A stretch of 64,000 nucleotides of DNA from Desulfomonile tiedjei (GTDB taxonomy: Bacteria; Desulfobacterota; Desulfomonilia; Desulfomonilales; Desulfomonilaceae), in assembly GCA_016218715.1 (NCBI GenBank), contig JACRDG010000120.1, forward strand, positions 1 through 64,000, in the 5' to 3' direction. Numbering within the stretch: position 1 is the stretch's first letter; the number at the start of each line of letters is the position of its first letter. Below are positions 16,243 to 25,593 of the stretch, in pieces. The translations under genes and the position numbers were made by a program. Under the pieces are notes generated by a model. The model searched no databases, was not told where the DNA came from, and saw only the letters and a list, made by a program, of their open reading frames with translations.

Positions 16243-17913
16243 ATGAATCAGAGAGAAATCCCGAAACTTACTATTTTTCCATTGGGGGGGCTTGGAGAAA
16301 TCGGCCTGAACATGATGGCCGTAGTCTTCGAGAAGGACGCGTTCTTTATCGACGCTGGTCTCATGTTTCCCGACGAGTCGATGCCAGGCGTGGACATTGT
16401 GATCCCGGACGTGGACGCGGTGATCCGGCAAGGCTGGAACATCCTCGGCATCGTTCTCACTCACGGGCACGAGGACCACATCGGCGCGCTCCCCTATGTT
16501 CTCAAGAAGACTCCCGTTCCGGTGTTCGCCACTGGGCTCACCATGGGACTCGTGGACCAGAAGCTGGAAGAATACGATCTGCTGAAGTCTACTTCCCGAC
16601 ATATCATCTCTGCGGCAGAACCCATCGAACTCGGACCGTTCCGCATCGATTTCTTCAGCATGTGCCATTCCGTGGCCGACGGGGTGGGCCTTGCGGTGAC
16701 CACTCCCGCAGGGACGATCATGCATTCCGGTGACTTCAAGCTGGACCCAACCCCGGTTGATGGACGCCTGTGCGATCTTGAAAAGATTTCCGCGCTCGCT
16801 CGCAACAAGGTCCTCGCGCTGTTCTCAGACAGCACCAACGCGGAGAATCGCGGCACCACGCTCTCCGAAAGCATGATTCGGCCGGCCTTTGAGAACATCT
16901 TCAGTGAGGCTGACGCGCGAATCCTGATAGCCACCTTCTCTTCCAATATCCACCGGATACAACAAGTACTCTCCATCGCGGAGGAGTATGGACGGAAAGT
17001 GGTGCTGGTCGGCCGGTCCATGGTGTCGAACACCAGGATTGCATCCGAACGAGGCTACCTCACCATCCCTAAGGGCATTCTCGTTGACATGAAGGACCTG
17101 GAAGGACTGCCGGACCACAAGGTCACGGTGCTCTCCACGGGCTCACAGGGAGAGCCGATGTCCGCGCTCGCTCTCATGGCCCTGGATCGGCACAAGTATC
17201 TGAAGGTCAAACCCGGTGACGTGGTGGTCTTCTCCTCGCGGTTCATACCCGGCAACGAGCGCGCGATAAACCAGATTATCAACGAATTCTCCCGGAGAGG
17301 CGCGCGCGTGATGTACGAGAAGGTCTCCGACGTCCACGTGTCCGGTCACGCGAGTGAGGAAGAGCTTCGGTATCTGATCCGGCTGGTTCACCCCCAGTGC
17401 TTCATTCCGATCCACGGAGAGTACCGCCACCTTCGGCGACACATGGAGATTGCCATAGACGAAGGGGTGCTTCCGGAGAACGTCCTGCTCGCGCAGGACG
17501 GCGACATGGTCGAGCTCTCCGCGGCCGGTGCACGGATCGTCGAACAGCTCGACGTCCGCCGTATATTCGTGCACGGCAAGGGGGTGGGCGACATCGGACA
17601 CGATGTCTTGCGCGACCGGCGAGTCCTCTCCGAGGTGGGGATGGTGACGGTGGTGGTGGTGATCCGCGAGGACACCGGAGAACTCGTTGCGGGCCCCGAG
17701 TTTGCGTCCCTGGGGGTGACCTATGAAGAGGTGGAACCCGAAGTCCTGGACGGAGCGCGCATCGCGTTGGAAGAGCGCCTCGCATACCTGGATCCAAAGA
17801 CCCCCCAAGACTGGGACAACTCCAAAGAGGAGATCAGGCTCGCGGTTCGGAGGTACGTCAACCGGCTTCTCGGGCGAAAACCGGTGGTCCAAACGATTAT
17901 CCTCAGGATTTGA
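16243..17913 (+). CDS. rnj: Ribonuclease J family metallo-beta-lactamase RNase
   Basis: A 556-residue RNase with 5'-3' exo- and endonuclease activity in RNA decay and maturation. The start gives KLTIFPLGGLGEIGLNMMAV, then the zinc motif HGHEDH (His74, His76, Asp78, His79), the beta-CASP region with SDSTNAENRG and FSSNIHRIQQVL, and VHVSGHASEEELRYLIRLVHPQCFIPIHGEYRHL (motifs B and C). The C-terminal alpha/beta domain is complete. RNase J occurs in many Desulfobacterota. It is monocistronic; repeat elements follow. Confidence 0.95.
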   Translation: MNQREIPKLTIFPLGGLGEIGLNMMAVVFEKDAFFIDAGLMFPDESMPGVDIVIPDVDAVIRQGWNILGIVLTHGHEDHIGALPYVLKKTPVPVFATGLTMGLVDQKLEEYDLLKSTSRHIISAAEPIELGPFRIDFFSMCHSVADGVGLAVTTPAGTIMHSGDFKLDPTPVDGRLCDLEKISALARNKVLALFSDSTNAENRGTTLSESMIRPAFENIFSEADARILIATFSSNIHRIQQVLSIAEEYGRKVVLVGRSMVSNTRIASERGYLTIPKGILVDMKDLEGLPDHKVTVLSTGSQGEPMSALALMALDRHKYLKVKPGDVVVFSSRFIPGNERAINQIINEFSRRGARVMYEKVSDVHVSGHASEEELRYLIRLVHPQCFIPIHGEYRHLRRHMEIAIDEGVLPENVLLAQDGDMVELSAAGARIVEQLDVRRIFVHGKGVGDIGHDVLRDRRVLSEVGMVTVVVVIREDTGELVAGPEFASLGVTYEEVEPEVLDGARIALEERLAYLDPKTPQDWDNSKEEIRLAVRRYVNRLLGRKPVVQTIILRI

Positions 17914-17933
17914 TGCATCAGCTGCTGGAAGGT

Positions 17934-18020
17934 CCCGTAGGATGTGGTGAGCGAAGCGAACCGCATCTGTCGCGAAGAAATCCCGTAGGATGCGGTTCCC
18001 GTTGGTCACCGCATCCTACG
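17934..18020. repeat. GTAGGATGCGGT palindromic repeat
   Basis: CGTAGGATGCGGT (17984-17996) and ACCGCATCCTACG (18008-18020) form a perfect 13-bp inverted repeat with an 11-base loop. A diverged half-copy (CGTAGGATGTGGTGAGCGAA) lies just upstream from 17937, with CCGCATC at 17961. The arrangement resembles REP/BIME-type intergenic palindromes; it could also end the rnj transcript. The rest of 17914-18355 has no gene; a consensus -35 TTGACA lies at 18264-18269. Confidence 0.7.
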
Positions 18021-18355
18021 CTTACTGTGTGGGACGAGAGGGAAACACGGCTTTGCTCTTTTTCGCTGGCTCTGAACGCCCCCGCGTGTCCCCACGGTAA
18101 GAAAATTTTTCCCCTGGACGATTTTTCTTTTGCATTTCGTTCGGGAAGGACTTACAAAGGTTTCATCTTGTCGGAAGGGCCGACAGGACTTATGTGGAAG
18201 GAGGAGGCGACGAGCGCCACAGTAGCTTGCTTTCGTTAAATTTTCCGGGATACTGGATTTTTCTTGACAAAGGCGGATTTTTCGTGGTACGTTGCCGATA
18301 ATCTTGAACTGACAGTTCCTTATGTGGGATACGCTTCAATAAAGGAGGGTTTGGA

Positions 18356-18808
18356 ATGAAGAAGTCGTTGGTTATTCTAGCGGTTTTGACCGTGTCGCTA
18401 GCTGTGGTTGGCGTAGCATTCGCCGCGGACGCGGGACCCTGTCCCCCTGGGTTCAAGACTGAGTACAAGTTGGACAAGGGTAAACCCACGCTGCCGAAGT
18501 GTGTAACGGTCCCCTGCAAACAGATGGTCACCATTCCCGGCAAGCCGTACACCATGCTGGAAAAAGCGGGAAAGCCGAAGATCGTCATGGTTGAGAAGGA
18601 CGTGATGACCGATCTCTGCGCCGGCAAGACCAAGGGCCAGTGCAACCTGTGCGGTCCGTGCTCTCCCACGATCAAGTGGGCCGTTAACTGGAAGACCTCG
18701 ATGATTTGCGGCACCGTGAAGGTACCCACCAAGGTCCCCACGAAGGTTAAATACCCGCAGGTGGTGAAGTGCGTGCCCGTGCCGTGCCCCCCGCCTGACT
18801 GCTTCTAA
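18356..18808 (+). CDS. Secreted Cys/Pro/Lys-rich protein of unknown function
   Basis: A 150-residue protein with a textbook signal peptide (MKKSLVILAVL...VAFAAD, cleavage near residue 23). The start has an AAAGGAGG at 18341-18349 and a consensus -35 (TTGACA, 18264-18269) with a poor -10. The mature protein has about eleven Cys in pairs (CPPGF, CVTVPC, LCAG, CNLCGPC, CGTV, CVPVPCPPPDCF), many Lys, and KVPTKVPTKV repeats, which suggests a small disulfide-rich or metal-binding extracellular protein. No heme-binding CxxCH is present. A strong hairpin follows, so it is probably monocistronic and well expressed. Confidence 0.75.
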   Translation: MKKSLVILAVLTVSLAVVGVAFAADAGPCPPGFKTEYKLDKGKPTLPKCVTVPCKQMVTIPGKPYTMLEKAGKPKIVMVEKDVMTDLCAGKTKGQCNLCGPCSPTIKWAVNWKTSMICGTVKVPTKVPTKVKYPQVVKCVPVPCPPPDCF

Positions 18809-18843
18809 GAAAAGATCAGCGTAACTCGCTGTGACCGATGATG

Positions 18844-18873
18844 AAATCCTGGCCTCGGAAGGGGCCAGGATTT
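18844..18873 (+). terminator. Intrinsic terminator
   Basis: AAATCCTGGCC (18844-18854) pairs with GGCCAGGATTT (18863-18873), a perfect 11-bp stem with an 8-base loop, 36 bases after the secreted-protein stop. The 3' arm ends in TTT followed by CTGCGTTCTTG. Confidence 0.75.
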
Positions 18874-18933
18874 CTGCGTTCTTGCCCCCCGTGGGTCCCC
18901 CCACGCCCCCTCGCTCAACCTTGTGGAGGAAAC

Positions 18934-20085
18934 GTGCAGCAGGATGACCTTGTACACTTGACGGAGGAGGACCCGGCGGTCCCTCTGCTCGATCTCGAAC
19001 CCGTTCACAGGCCGATTCAGGCCGCATTGAAGGATGCGGTGGTCGGGGTGGTCGAAAGCAATCGTTTTATCGGCGGCCCCGAAGTTGAAGGTTTCGAGCG
19101 CGAAATGGCTCAATACCTGGGAGTTGAGCACGCTGTGGGGGTGTCTTCCGGGACCGACGCGCTGATCGTCTCCATGATGGCCATGGGAATCGGACCTGGC
19201 CACGAGGTGATTGTCCCGAGCTTCACGTTCTTTTCCACAGCCGGGTCGGTGCACCGGCTCGGTGCGGTCCCCATCTTTTGCGATATCGACCCCGTGACGT
19301 TCAACATGGACCCGGCAGAGCTGGAGCGTCTCATAACCGCCAGAACGCGAGCAGCGGTGCCTGTGCACCTCTATGGCCAGGTAGCTGAAATGAAACCCAT
19401 TATCGAGATTTGCCGGAAAAGGGGGGTGCGCGTAATAGAGGACGCGGCTCAAGCCATCGGCGCGCAGTATTACGAATCGTCGGCTGGATCGATGGGTGAT
19501 GTCGGTTGTTTCTCCTTTTTTCCATCAAAGAATCTCGGGGCCATGGGTGATGCCGGGTTGGTTTCCACCAACGACTTGGAGTTAGCCGAGAAAATCCGCC
19601 TCCTTCGCGATCACGGCGCCACCAAGCGGTACTACCACGACGTGGTAGGGGGTAACTTCAGGATTGACGCTCTCCAGGCCGCGGTCCTTCGCGTGAAACT
19701 TCCGCACCTGGAAGCATGCCATGAGCAGCGCCGAGCCAATGCACGGGCGTACGTCCGGGGCCTGGCAGACCTGCAGGAACGGGGGCTGATCCGCCTGCCC
19801 GTGGAACTGCCGGGAAGGCGGCACATTTTCAACCAGTTTGTGATAAGGACTCAAAGAAGAGACGAGTTGCAGGACTATTTGACATCGAGAAGAATCGGTA
19901 CGGCCATCTACTACCCTGTGCCCCTCCACCTCCAGGAGTGCTTCCGGGACTCGGCAGGTCCGCCGCCCAGCCTTCCTCATTGCGAACAGGCTGCTCGGGA
20001 AGTTCTAGCGCTGCCTGTGTTTCCGGGTTTGACCCAGATCCAGAGAGACAAGGTGATCCGTTGCATAAGAGAATTTCTTGCGTGA
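18934..20085 (+). CDS. DegT/DnrJ/EryC1/StrS-family sugar aminotransferase
   Basis: A 383-residue PLP enzyme that usually transaminates a keto-sugar nucleotide. The core shows VPLLDLEP at the N-terminus, the cofactor region VSSGTDALIVSMMA, PSFTFFSTAGSV, the Asp in VIEDAAQAIGA and the Schiff-base lysine in SFFPSKNLGAMGD, then GNFRIDALQAAVLRVKL. GTG 18934 is used because TGGAGGA lies just upstream and no ATG precedes the conserved region; spacing is short. It resembles WbpE/FdtB-like enzymes of envelope glycan synthesis. The neighbouring minus-strand polysaccharide-type genes fit that role, but the exact sugar is unknown. Confidence 0.9.
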   Translation: MQQDDLVHLTEEDPAVPLLDLEPVHRPIQAALKDAVVGVVESNRFIGGPEVEGFEREMAQYLGVEHAVGVSSGTDALIVSMMAMGIGPGHEVIVPSFTFFSTAGSVHRLGAVPIFCDIDPVTFNMDPAELERLITARTRAAVPVHLYGQVAEMKPIIEICRKRGVRVIEDAAQAIGAQYYESSAGSMGDVGCFSFFPSKNLGAMGDAGLVSTNDLELAEKIRLLRDHGATKRYYHDVVGGNFRIDALQAAVLRVKLPHLEACHEQRRANARAYVRGLADLQERGLIRLPVELPGRRHIFNQFVIRTQRRDELQDYLTSRRIGTAIYYPVPLHLQECFRDSAGPPPSLPHCEQAAREVLALPVFPGLTQIQRDKVIRCIREFLA

Positions 20086-20245
20086 AGTGGTGCTTTCGTC
20101 AGGCCGGAAACGTCGATTCCGCCGTGGTGATCCCTCGCTTTTCTGACCCATTCATCTCCGAATTTGTTGAACGAGGAACCTTTTTCGGATAGAGACGGTT
20201 CGTGTTCCAGCGATGTGCGTCGCAATTCTGGGAAAGGAACTCGGT

Positions 20246-20689
20246 ATGGACCAGTCAAAGCGCTTCGGACGAGCGTTGCGGGGGCTGGACGGCATGATCG
20301 TGTGGGTGCACGAATTCGGCGAGGATGCCCGCAAGGCCGGCGTCTCGAGGCAACACCTCCAGGATACGGTGGTGATCAAGCTGCTCGATTCAGGGATCAG
20401 GGCCCTGGGAATCGGCAACGTCCCGGAGCCCCCCGGCAATCCCTGGCTCAACATCTTTGTCGCCACGGCAAGCTCCCACGATCTTGTCTTCTACGCCGTG
20501 ACGGTACGCCTCGATGAGATCGTTTGGCTGGACAGGAATCGCTCGTTTAAAACTATCGCGACCACCTGGGAGGTCAACGCCAGCGCCGCTGTCGTGAAGG
20601 CAGATCTTCCCCGAAACACGGAAAAGACCATCGACGAATTGGTCGATTACTTTGTCTACGACTACCAGACCGCCAATCCCCGCAGATGA
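20246..20689 (+). CDS. Hypothetical protein
   Basis: A 147-residue protein. ATG 20246 has AAGGAA about ten bases upstream; the frame has an earlier ATG at 20213 without a ribosome binding site. It contains a mixed alpha/beta region (KLLDSGIRALGIGNVPEPPGNPWLNIFVATAS, FYAVTVRLDEIVWL) and ends in an acidic helix plus DYFVYDYQTANPRR. There is no signal peptide or membrane helix. The pattern of LxV strands followed by a helix recalls small regulatory or lipoprotein-like domains, but no assignment is made. It converges on the TPR membrane protein. Confidence 0.55.
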   Translation: MDQSKRFGRALRGLDGMIVWVHEFGEDARKAGVSRQHLQDTVVIKLLDSGIRALGIGNVPEPPGNPWLNIFVATASSHDLVFYAVTVRLDEIVWLDRNRSFKTIATTWEVNASAAVVKADLPRNTEKTIDELVDYFVYDYQTANPRR

Positions 20690-20750
20690 GCCGCGAGTCT
20701 CAGAGCGACTCACTTTCAAAGAAATAATCTGGGGTGAACTTCATTGCACA

Positions 20751-20790
20751 AAGAAGTTCCATCCAAAGTTACTCTTTGGATTGCGACGTG
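20751..20790. repeat. Dispersed repeat B, copy 1
   Basis: This 40-base block (starts AAGAAGTTCCATCCAAAG, ends CTCTTTGGATTGCGACGTG) matches 46761-46800 at 36 of 40 positions in the same orientation. A short diverged piece (TTCTTTGGAACGCGACTTGG) occurs near 56994. All three are intergenic. Confidence 0.75.
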
Positions 20791-20813
20791 CTATGCGATA
20801 GGCGTCCGGCGGA

Positions 20814-22883
20814 TCATTCCGACGATTTCTCGTGCTGCCGCTGCTCGCTGTGGCGCAATTCCTCGATTGCGGCCTCCAGATTTGCCCTGATTGATTGGTT
20901 GGTCGGGTTGATGCTGAGCGCTTGTCGAAACGCAGCAACAGCCTCGGAGCGCCTTCCCGCCAGTGCGTGTGCGATCCCCAGAGCATTATAACCTTGCCAG
21001 TAGCCGGGTTGGAGTTCCACGGCTCTCCGGAACTGTGCGGAAGCCTCTGGAATGTCTCCCTGCATGAAGAGTGCTTGCCCCAGTTCGTAGTGCCCGAGCG
21101 GGGAGGCAGGGTCAAGCTCAATGGCCTGGCGGAACGTCTTGATGGCTTGGGTCACGTCCCCTCGCGCCAGGAGAACCCGGCCGAGAGCCTTATGCAGCGA
21201 AGGATCGTACGGAGCAAAGTTGAGGGCCTGCTCGAAACGCTCCGAAGCCTGCTCGTAGCTCTTTTCTTTCATGAGCAGCATGCCAAGGTTCTTGTACGCG
21301 ACCGTGCAGCGAGGGTCAGTTTCGATGGCCCGCTCCAGAAAAGATTTTCCCTCTTCCATCCTCCCCATTTCCCCATACGCAGCGCCAAGAGATGCGAGTT
21401 TGCGCGCATCGCCAGGACTCAACTCAATCGCTCGCTCGTAGTAGGCCGCAGCTTCCGGGTACCGCCCCGCCTCATAGAGAGCTGCCGCAAGATTGCCCAC
21501 CGCATGAGAAGCCACCTTGCTTTCAATCCCTGGATCGGACTGAGAAGGGAACTGATCGACCGAGTCTCGCCAGAATCGGAGGCTGTTGCTCCACAGGTCT
21601 GCCCTGAGGGAGGTAGACAGGCCTTCAAGAAAGACAAACCCGAGGCAGAGCCCGAGTACCACACCTCTGGCCAGTCGCCATGATCGATTCTCTTCCCGGA
21701 CAGTGAAGACGGCGAGCAGAACGTCGGCAGCGATGAGCAAGAGGCCGAACATCGGCAAAGATGCACGATATCCGAAATAAGCATACTGCGGAACAAGCAG
21801 CCCCTCCGGAAGGAGATTCCCCAGAAAAAAGAGTATCCCAAATCCAAGGAGCGGTCTCTTCGTGAGGGAGTAGAGACCCACACCCAAGACGATCGCCATT
21901 GCCGCTATGGCGGGGAGCGTCGAAGCCGGTTCCCACAGCGAACGGGAAACGACCTGAGGGTTGATCAGTTGAACCTTCGCGGGAAACGGAGCGAGAATCA
22001 CGGACACGTAGTGGAAGAGGACCCGGCATTGCGTCAAGGCGACCTCGGTCACGGTCAGGCCGCTGTCCGCATAATAGTTCTGGAGCGTGCTCATGATGCC
22101 GGTTCCCAGCGCAGCATTCCCGTGAGGGTGCTGGATCAGGGAGACGAATCCGACTAGTCCGATCAGCACGAGAAGATAGACGGCCCCCCGCCTCGCCACC
22201 TGATTCCAACCCTCGCGGAAGAAAGCGATTTCCGCGAGGATGAAAACGAACGGCAAGGTCGCGCTGTTCTCTTTGCTCAGAAGCGCACATACGAACAGCA
22301 CGAGACATGACGCGTACCCGGCCGTACGATTCCGGACCTTGCCGGTGCGCACCGCCAGATAACACGCGAAGGAAGCATAGAAGAACAGGCAGGACATGAG
22401 CGCCATTCGCTGCCAAATGTACAGGGTAAGATAAATTTGTAAGGGGTGGGCCAGGAAGACCAGTCCGAGAAAGATGCTGATGCAGTGTTTCTCAATTGGC
22501 CTGCCTCGATTCCAGGGACCCGGGATGTCCAGGATGAGGTCGAGCAGCCAGACCACGACCAGAGCCGTGCAAGCCAGGAGAAGCAGATTGACTAACCTGA
22601 AATACGAAGGATTCAATCCTCCCGCGAGGTAGTTCAGGTAGAGAGTCATCATCGGAATCGGCCGCTGTGGAAACAAATTGATAACGGACGAGATTCCTTC
22701 GTGCTGGAAAAGGTGCCGCTTCTCCGCAATCTGGCCTGCAGAATCATAGTACATGGGCGCGTGAAAGCCGCTGTACTGCAGCCCCACCGCGATGAGAAAG
22801 AATACCGACAGCAGCACCGCGCTGGAGAGGTACCATCGTCTCACGTGTGATTCCGCATTGGCTGGCAGGTCAGGCATGCTCAC
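20814..22883 (-). CDS. Polytopic membrane protein with C-terminal TPR repeats
   Basis: A 689-residue inner-membrane protein. The first about 430 residues hold roughly ten hydrophobic helices, beginning LSSAVLLSVFFLIAVGLQYSGF, with loop motifs (FQHEGISSVINLFPQRPIPMMTLYLN) resembling GT-C or TMTC-like membrane proteins. From about residue 450 at least five TPR units follow (AAALYEAGRYPEAAAYYERAIELSPGDA, AYKNLGMLLMKEKSYEQASERFEQAL, GHYELGQALFMQGDIPEASAQFRRAVEL). This layout is common in glycan-related or O-mannosylation-like proteins of unknown activity. It is the last of three minus-strand genes with a heparinase-like and a TPR/Pro-rich protein. Confidence 0.8.
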   Translation of the reverse strand: MSMPDLPANAESHVRRWYLSSAVLLSVFFLIAVGLQYSGFHAPMYYDSAGQIAEKRHLFQHEGISSVINLFPQRPIPMMTLYLNYLAGGLNPSYFRLVNLLLLACTALVVVWLLDLILDIPGPWNRGRPIEKHCISIFLGLVFLAHPLQIYLTLYIWQRMALMSCLFFYASFACYLAVRTGKVRNRTAGYASCLVLFVCALLSKENSATLPFVFILAEIAFFREGWNQVARRGAVYLLVLIGLVGFVSLIQHPHGNAALGTGIMSTLQNYYADSGLTVTEVALTQCRVLFHYVSVILAPFPAKVQLINPQVVSRSLWEPASTLPAIAAMAIVLGVGLYSLTKRPLLGFGILFFLGNLLPEGLLVPQYAYFGYRASLPMFGLLLIAADVLLAVFTVREENRSWRLARGVVLGLCLGFVFLEGLSTSLRADLWSNSLRFWRDSVDQFPSQSDPGIESKVASHAVGNLAAALYEAGRYPEAAAYYERAIELSPGDARKLASLGAAYGEMGRMEEGKSFLERAIETDPRCTVAYKNLGMLLMKEKSYEQASERFEQALNFAPYDPSLHKALGRVLLARGDVTQAIKTFRQAIELDPASPLGHYELGQALFMQGDIPEASAQFRRAVELQPGYWQGYNALGIAHALAGRRSEAVAAFRQALSINPTNQSIRANLEAAIEELRHSEQRQHEKSSE

Positions 22884-22975
22884 TTATACCATGTAGCATG
22901 TGGAGGGGTGAAGGAAGCCGCGGTTTCACGAAGATGGGTTCTGCCTTGAGGCCCCAGCCGGTGGCTGTTCAGTGG

Positions 22976-22994
22976 GGCCGGCATCTTGCCGGCC
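22976..22994. repeat. Dispersed repeat C, copy 1 (GCCGGCATCTTGCCGG)
   Basis: A perfect 7-bp inverted repeat, GGCCGGC-ATCTT-GCCGGCC. The core plus flanking AGTGG reappears at 45238-45258. It lies in the 256-base gap between the TPR membrane gene and the heparinase-like gene, where nothing else is seen. Confidence 0.6.
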
Positions 22995-23139
22995 GTCCTT
23001 CCTGAGCCAATTTCCTCCATCGGTGCTGTTCCCGTGGCCGAATCCCGGCTGTTTGCATGGGTGCCCGTGCCGGGAAAGCCAGCAGCGGCACCCCGAATGG
23101 CAAGTCCGTGAGAGTGGGAGGGCGAATACGCGACCGCAT

Positions 23140-25581
23140 TCAAGAAGTGGCGTTCCCTGGTCCGCGGGGAGGGCACAGGTCCCCTTCGACCGCACGCCCG
23201 TCCGCGGAGAGTCTGATCAGGTCTCTACCACCTTCCGGAAAGAGGATCTGAAAAGCATCCATTCCATCGCTGCCGCGGATCATGGAGCCATGCATCCCTG
23301 AAACCTGTCGCTCGGAAAAGGGGGCCATGAGCCAGGCCTGAGTCACCGGCAAGGAGGCTCTCCGCCGGCAAACGCACCTGGCGGCAGCGATATCGCGTCC
23401 CGCGAGGGAGACCCACCCGCGCTCGACGGCACACGAACCCGCCCAGGTTTCGGTCCTCTGCTGGTCAGAATCAGGCAACAAGCAGACCTCAAGATGAGGT
23501 CCCGTGCCGCTGGTATACCGTATGGCACCGCAGTCGGCCTTCACGTCGATCGTGCCGGGGACAAACTGCCAGCGAGTGGAGATTTCGTGTTCCCCTTCCC
23601 CTGAAATCGTATCCCGGACAATCCAGTAATCGCCTTTCACAAAGACCACCGTGCGTGTCACCGCGATTTTCGGCCCGCGTCCGTTCCGCGGCCACGAGCA
23701 CACCCCCACAACCACGTCCAGATACTGAGTCCGATGCCAGAAGAAAGAGTTTTCCGCACTCTCGATCCGTTCCCGAAAAGGGATGCCGGAACGCTCCGGC
23801 CCCACGCCATCCACCAGCACCATGTTGTGAGCCTGCGCGAAGCGGTAATGATCGGTGAGCGGGCCGGGCGCGTAGGTGGTGATCCCAGGGTCCACGAGCA
23901 ATGGGACACCCCGCGCGGTCACGTCCAGCGACAACGCGTCGTCATGGATGTGGAACGCGCCTGGCGGACCAGCCCGGAAGACGAGAAAGTTCGCCGCCCG
24001 GTCCCACCCGGATCGCATGGCCGCGATCCCCGCGTGGGGAAAGACATGAAACGTTCGCTCGGGAGCTATCCCCTCCCCTCCTCGAGTGCCGACCCACGTC
24101 AGGTCGCGGCGATAGAAGAACCGCCCTGCCTTTTTCATGAGTCCCGTGTAGTCAGCGTCGGCTGAGCCGCCATCATTGAGAGAAGGCCACGTGAAATCCG
24201 GACGGCACAGAGCGGACAGGTATTCCGTGCATCGTTCCAAAGGTGTATCGAACTCTTCGGGCAGGGGAAATCCCCTCAGTTCGGCCGCCTCTCTCACTTC
24301 CAGCAGCGCGTGCACGCAGATGGCGTGGTACAGCGGCGAGATCTCAAAATGGACCGCGTCTTCGAGGAACTGCCTGCGAAATGCCCTCTGGAGTCGTTCG
24401 ATCCCGGTTTGCACCCAAAGGCCCGCGTCGCGAAATTCAGGGAAACAGAGCCCGGCGAGCGCCAGTGCCGCGGACTCGACCACGATCCAGTTGTTGGGAT
24501 GACCCTTATGGTCGAGGAGGCTTCGGGCATGTTCCCAGATCGAGCAGAGCATATCTCGGCGCGTCTCTTCTCTGAAGGCCCCGAGCGGCCAGGCTAGACC
24601 CGCCACCCACAACCATTCGCGTAGCCGCCAGGCTGCGGTGAGCGTCTCCCACCCGGGTCCCGCGCCGCCGTTGGAATCAACCGGGACCGGATTGGTTTTC
24701 ATCCATCCGTCCAAGAGATCGTCAAGCTTTCGCGCGTAACGATCGTCGCGTTGCTCCACGAGAGCGACGATCAGCTCCCTCATGAAATGGTGTCGATTGA
24801 GGAAATGGGTCCATTCCTGCACGCCCAAGGGGTTCGCATCCCACGGGAGCGGGTCGGGAAGGACCTGACCCATGATCGTACCTTCCAGGACCTCAGGGCC
24901 TCGCTCCTTCGGGTAAGGATGGGGAGGCGGTATGTGGAGGGCCAGGTTGTCATGGGTGTATGGCAGCCTCGTGACCTCACGGGTCGATTCGGCCCGCTGT
25001 CCGGCTTCTTCGGACGCGTTCGCGAGGTTCGATCGGAGCATCGCGGCCAGGCCCGAGCGAGTCAGCCGAGGGCCGGGAGGCATCCGCCGAAGCTCCGCTT
25101 CGAGAGAACCCACCGCAATTCGGAGCGCTCCCGGGTCGTCAGCGGTACGCTCGCGACCGAAGGCGATCTCGATCTCCCTCACGTCAGCCCATCCTGCGGG
25201 TGAACCGTAGAAGCCGAAGGACTCCATGGGGAATTGCAGTTGCCGCCATTGCGCAGGCGGGAGTTCCTCTCTCCCTCCGGAAAACGAAACCGGCTCCAGA
25301 GAGTCGCCATGGCTTTTCGTGCCATGACGGAGCCTCAGTCCCACGAGAAGGAGCCCTTCGGAACCATTTCTAACTTTCAGCAATAGGCTGTTGAACCGGG
25401 AAAGATCGGAGAACGGGAGGGACAACCGAAGCACCAACCGGCAGCGTGCGGAAAACATGAAGGCGCCGTCTTCACGGACAGCGCCTTCCAGTCGGCCGAA
25501 ATCTTGCGTGTCGAAGAGGGTGACCCGAGTGACGATCTCGTCACGCCGGAACTGCTCCGGAGCCAGGTTTGGGTCCCACAT
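23140..25581 (-). CDS. Heparinase II/III-like polysaccharide lyase family protein
   Basis: An 813-residue protein. Residues 1-150 form a beta-rich domain without a signal peptide; the middle holds an alpha/alpha toroid (GHPNNWIVVESAALALAGLCFPE, HFEISPLYHAICVHALLEVREAAEL); the C-terminal half is the heparinase II/III beta-sandwich with FHIHDDALSLDVTARGVPLLVDPGITTYAPG, where family members show HxHxD. These enzymes cleave uronate-containing polysaccharides such as alginate or heparin. The lack of an export signal is unusual for a lyase; it may act on intracellular polymer or the start may be further upstream. It begins 12 bases after the TPR/Pro-rich gene. Confidence 0.75.
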   Translation of the reverse strand: MWDPNLAPEQFRRDEIVTRVTLFDTQDFGRLEGAVREDGAFMFSARCRLVLRLSLPFSDLSRFNSLLLKVRNGSEGLLLVGLRLRHGTKSHGDSLEPVSFSGGREELPPAQWRQLQFPMESFGFYGSPAGWADVREIEIAFGRERTADDPGALRIAVGSLEAELRRMPPGPRLTRSGLAAMLRSNLANASEEAGQRAESTREVTRLPYTHDNLALHIPPPHPYPKERGPEVLEGTIMGQVLPDPLPWDANPLGVQEWTHFLNRHHFMRELIVALVEQRDDRYARKLDDLLDGWMKTNPVPVDSNGGAGPGWETLTAAWRLREWLWVAGLAWPLGAFREETRRDMLCSIWEHARSLLDHKGHPNNWIVVESAALALAGLCFPEFRDAGLWVQTGIERLQRAFRRQFLEDAVHFEISPLYHAICVHALLEVREAAELRGFPLPEEFDTPLERCTEYLSALCRPDFTWPSLNDGGSADADYTGLMKKAGRFFYRRDLTWVGTRGGEGIAPERTFHVFPHAGIAAMRSGWDRAANFLVFRAGPPGAFHIHDDALSLDVTARGVPLLVDPGITTYAPGPLTDHYRFAQAHNMVLVDGVGPERSGIPFRERIESAENSFFWHRTQYLDVVVGVCSWPRNGRGPKIAVTRTVVFVKGDYWIVRDTISGEGEHEISTRWQFVPGTIDVKADCGAIRYTSGTGPHLEVCLLPDSDQQRTETWAGSCAVERGWVSLAGRDIAAARCVCRRRASLPVTQAWLMAPFSERQVSGMHGSMIRGSDGMDAFQILFPEGGRDLIRLSADGRAVEGDLCPPRGPGNATS

Positions 25582-25593
25582 GGAGAGTTCCCG

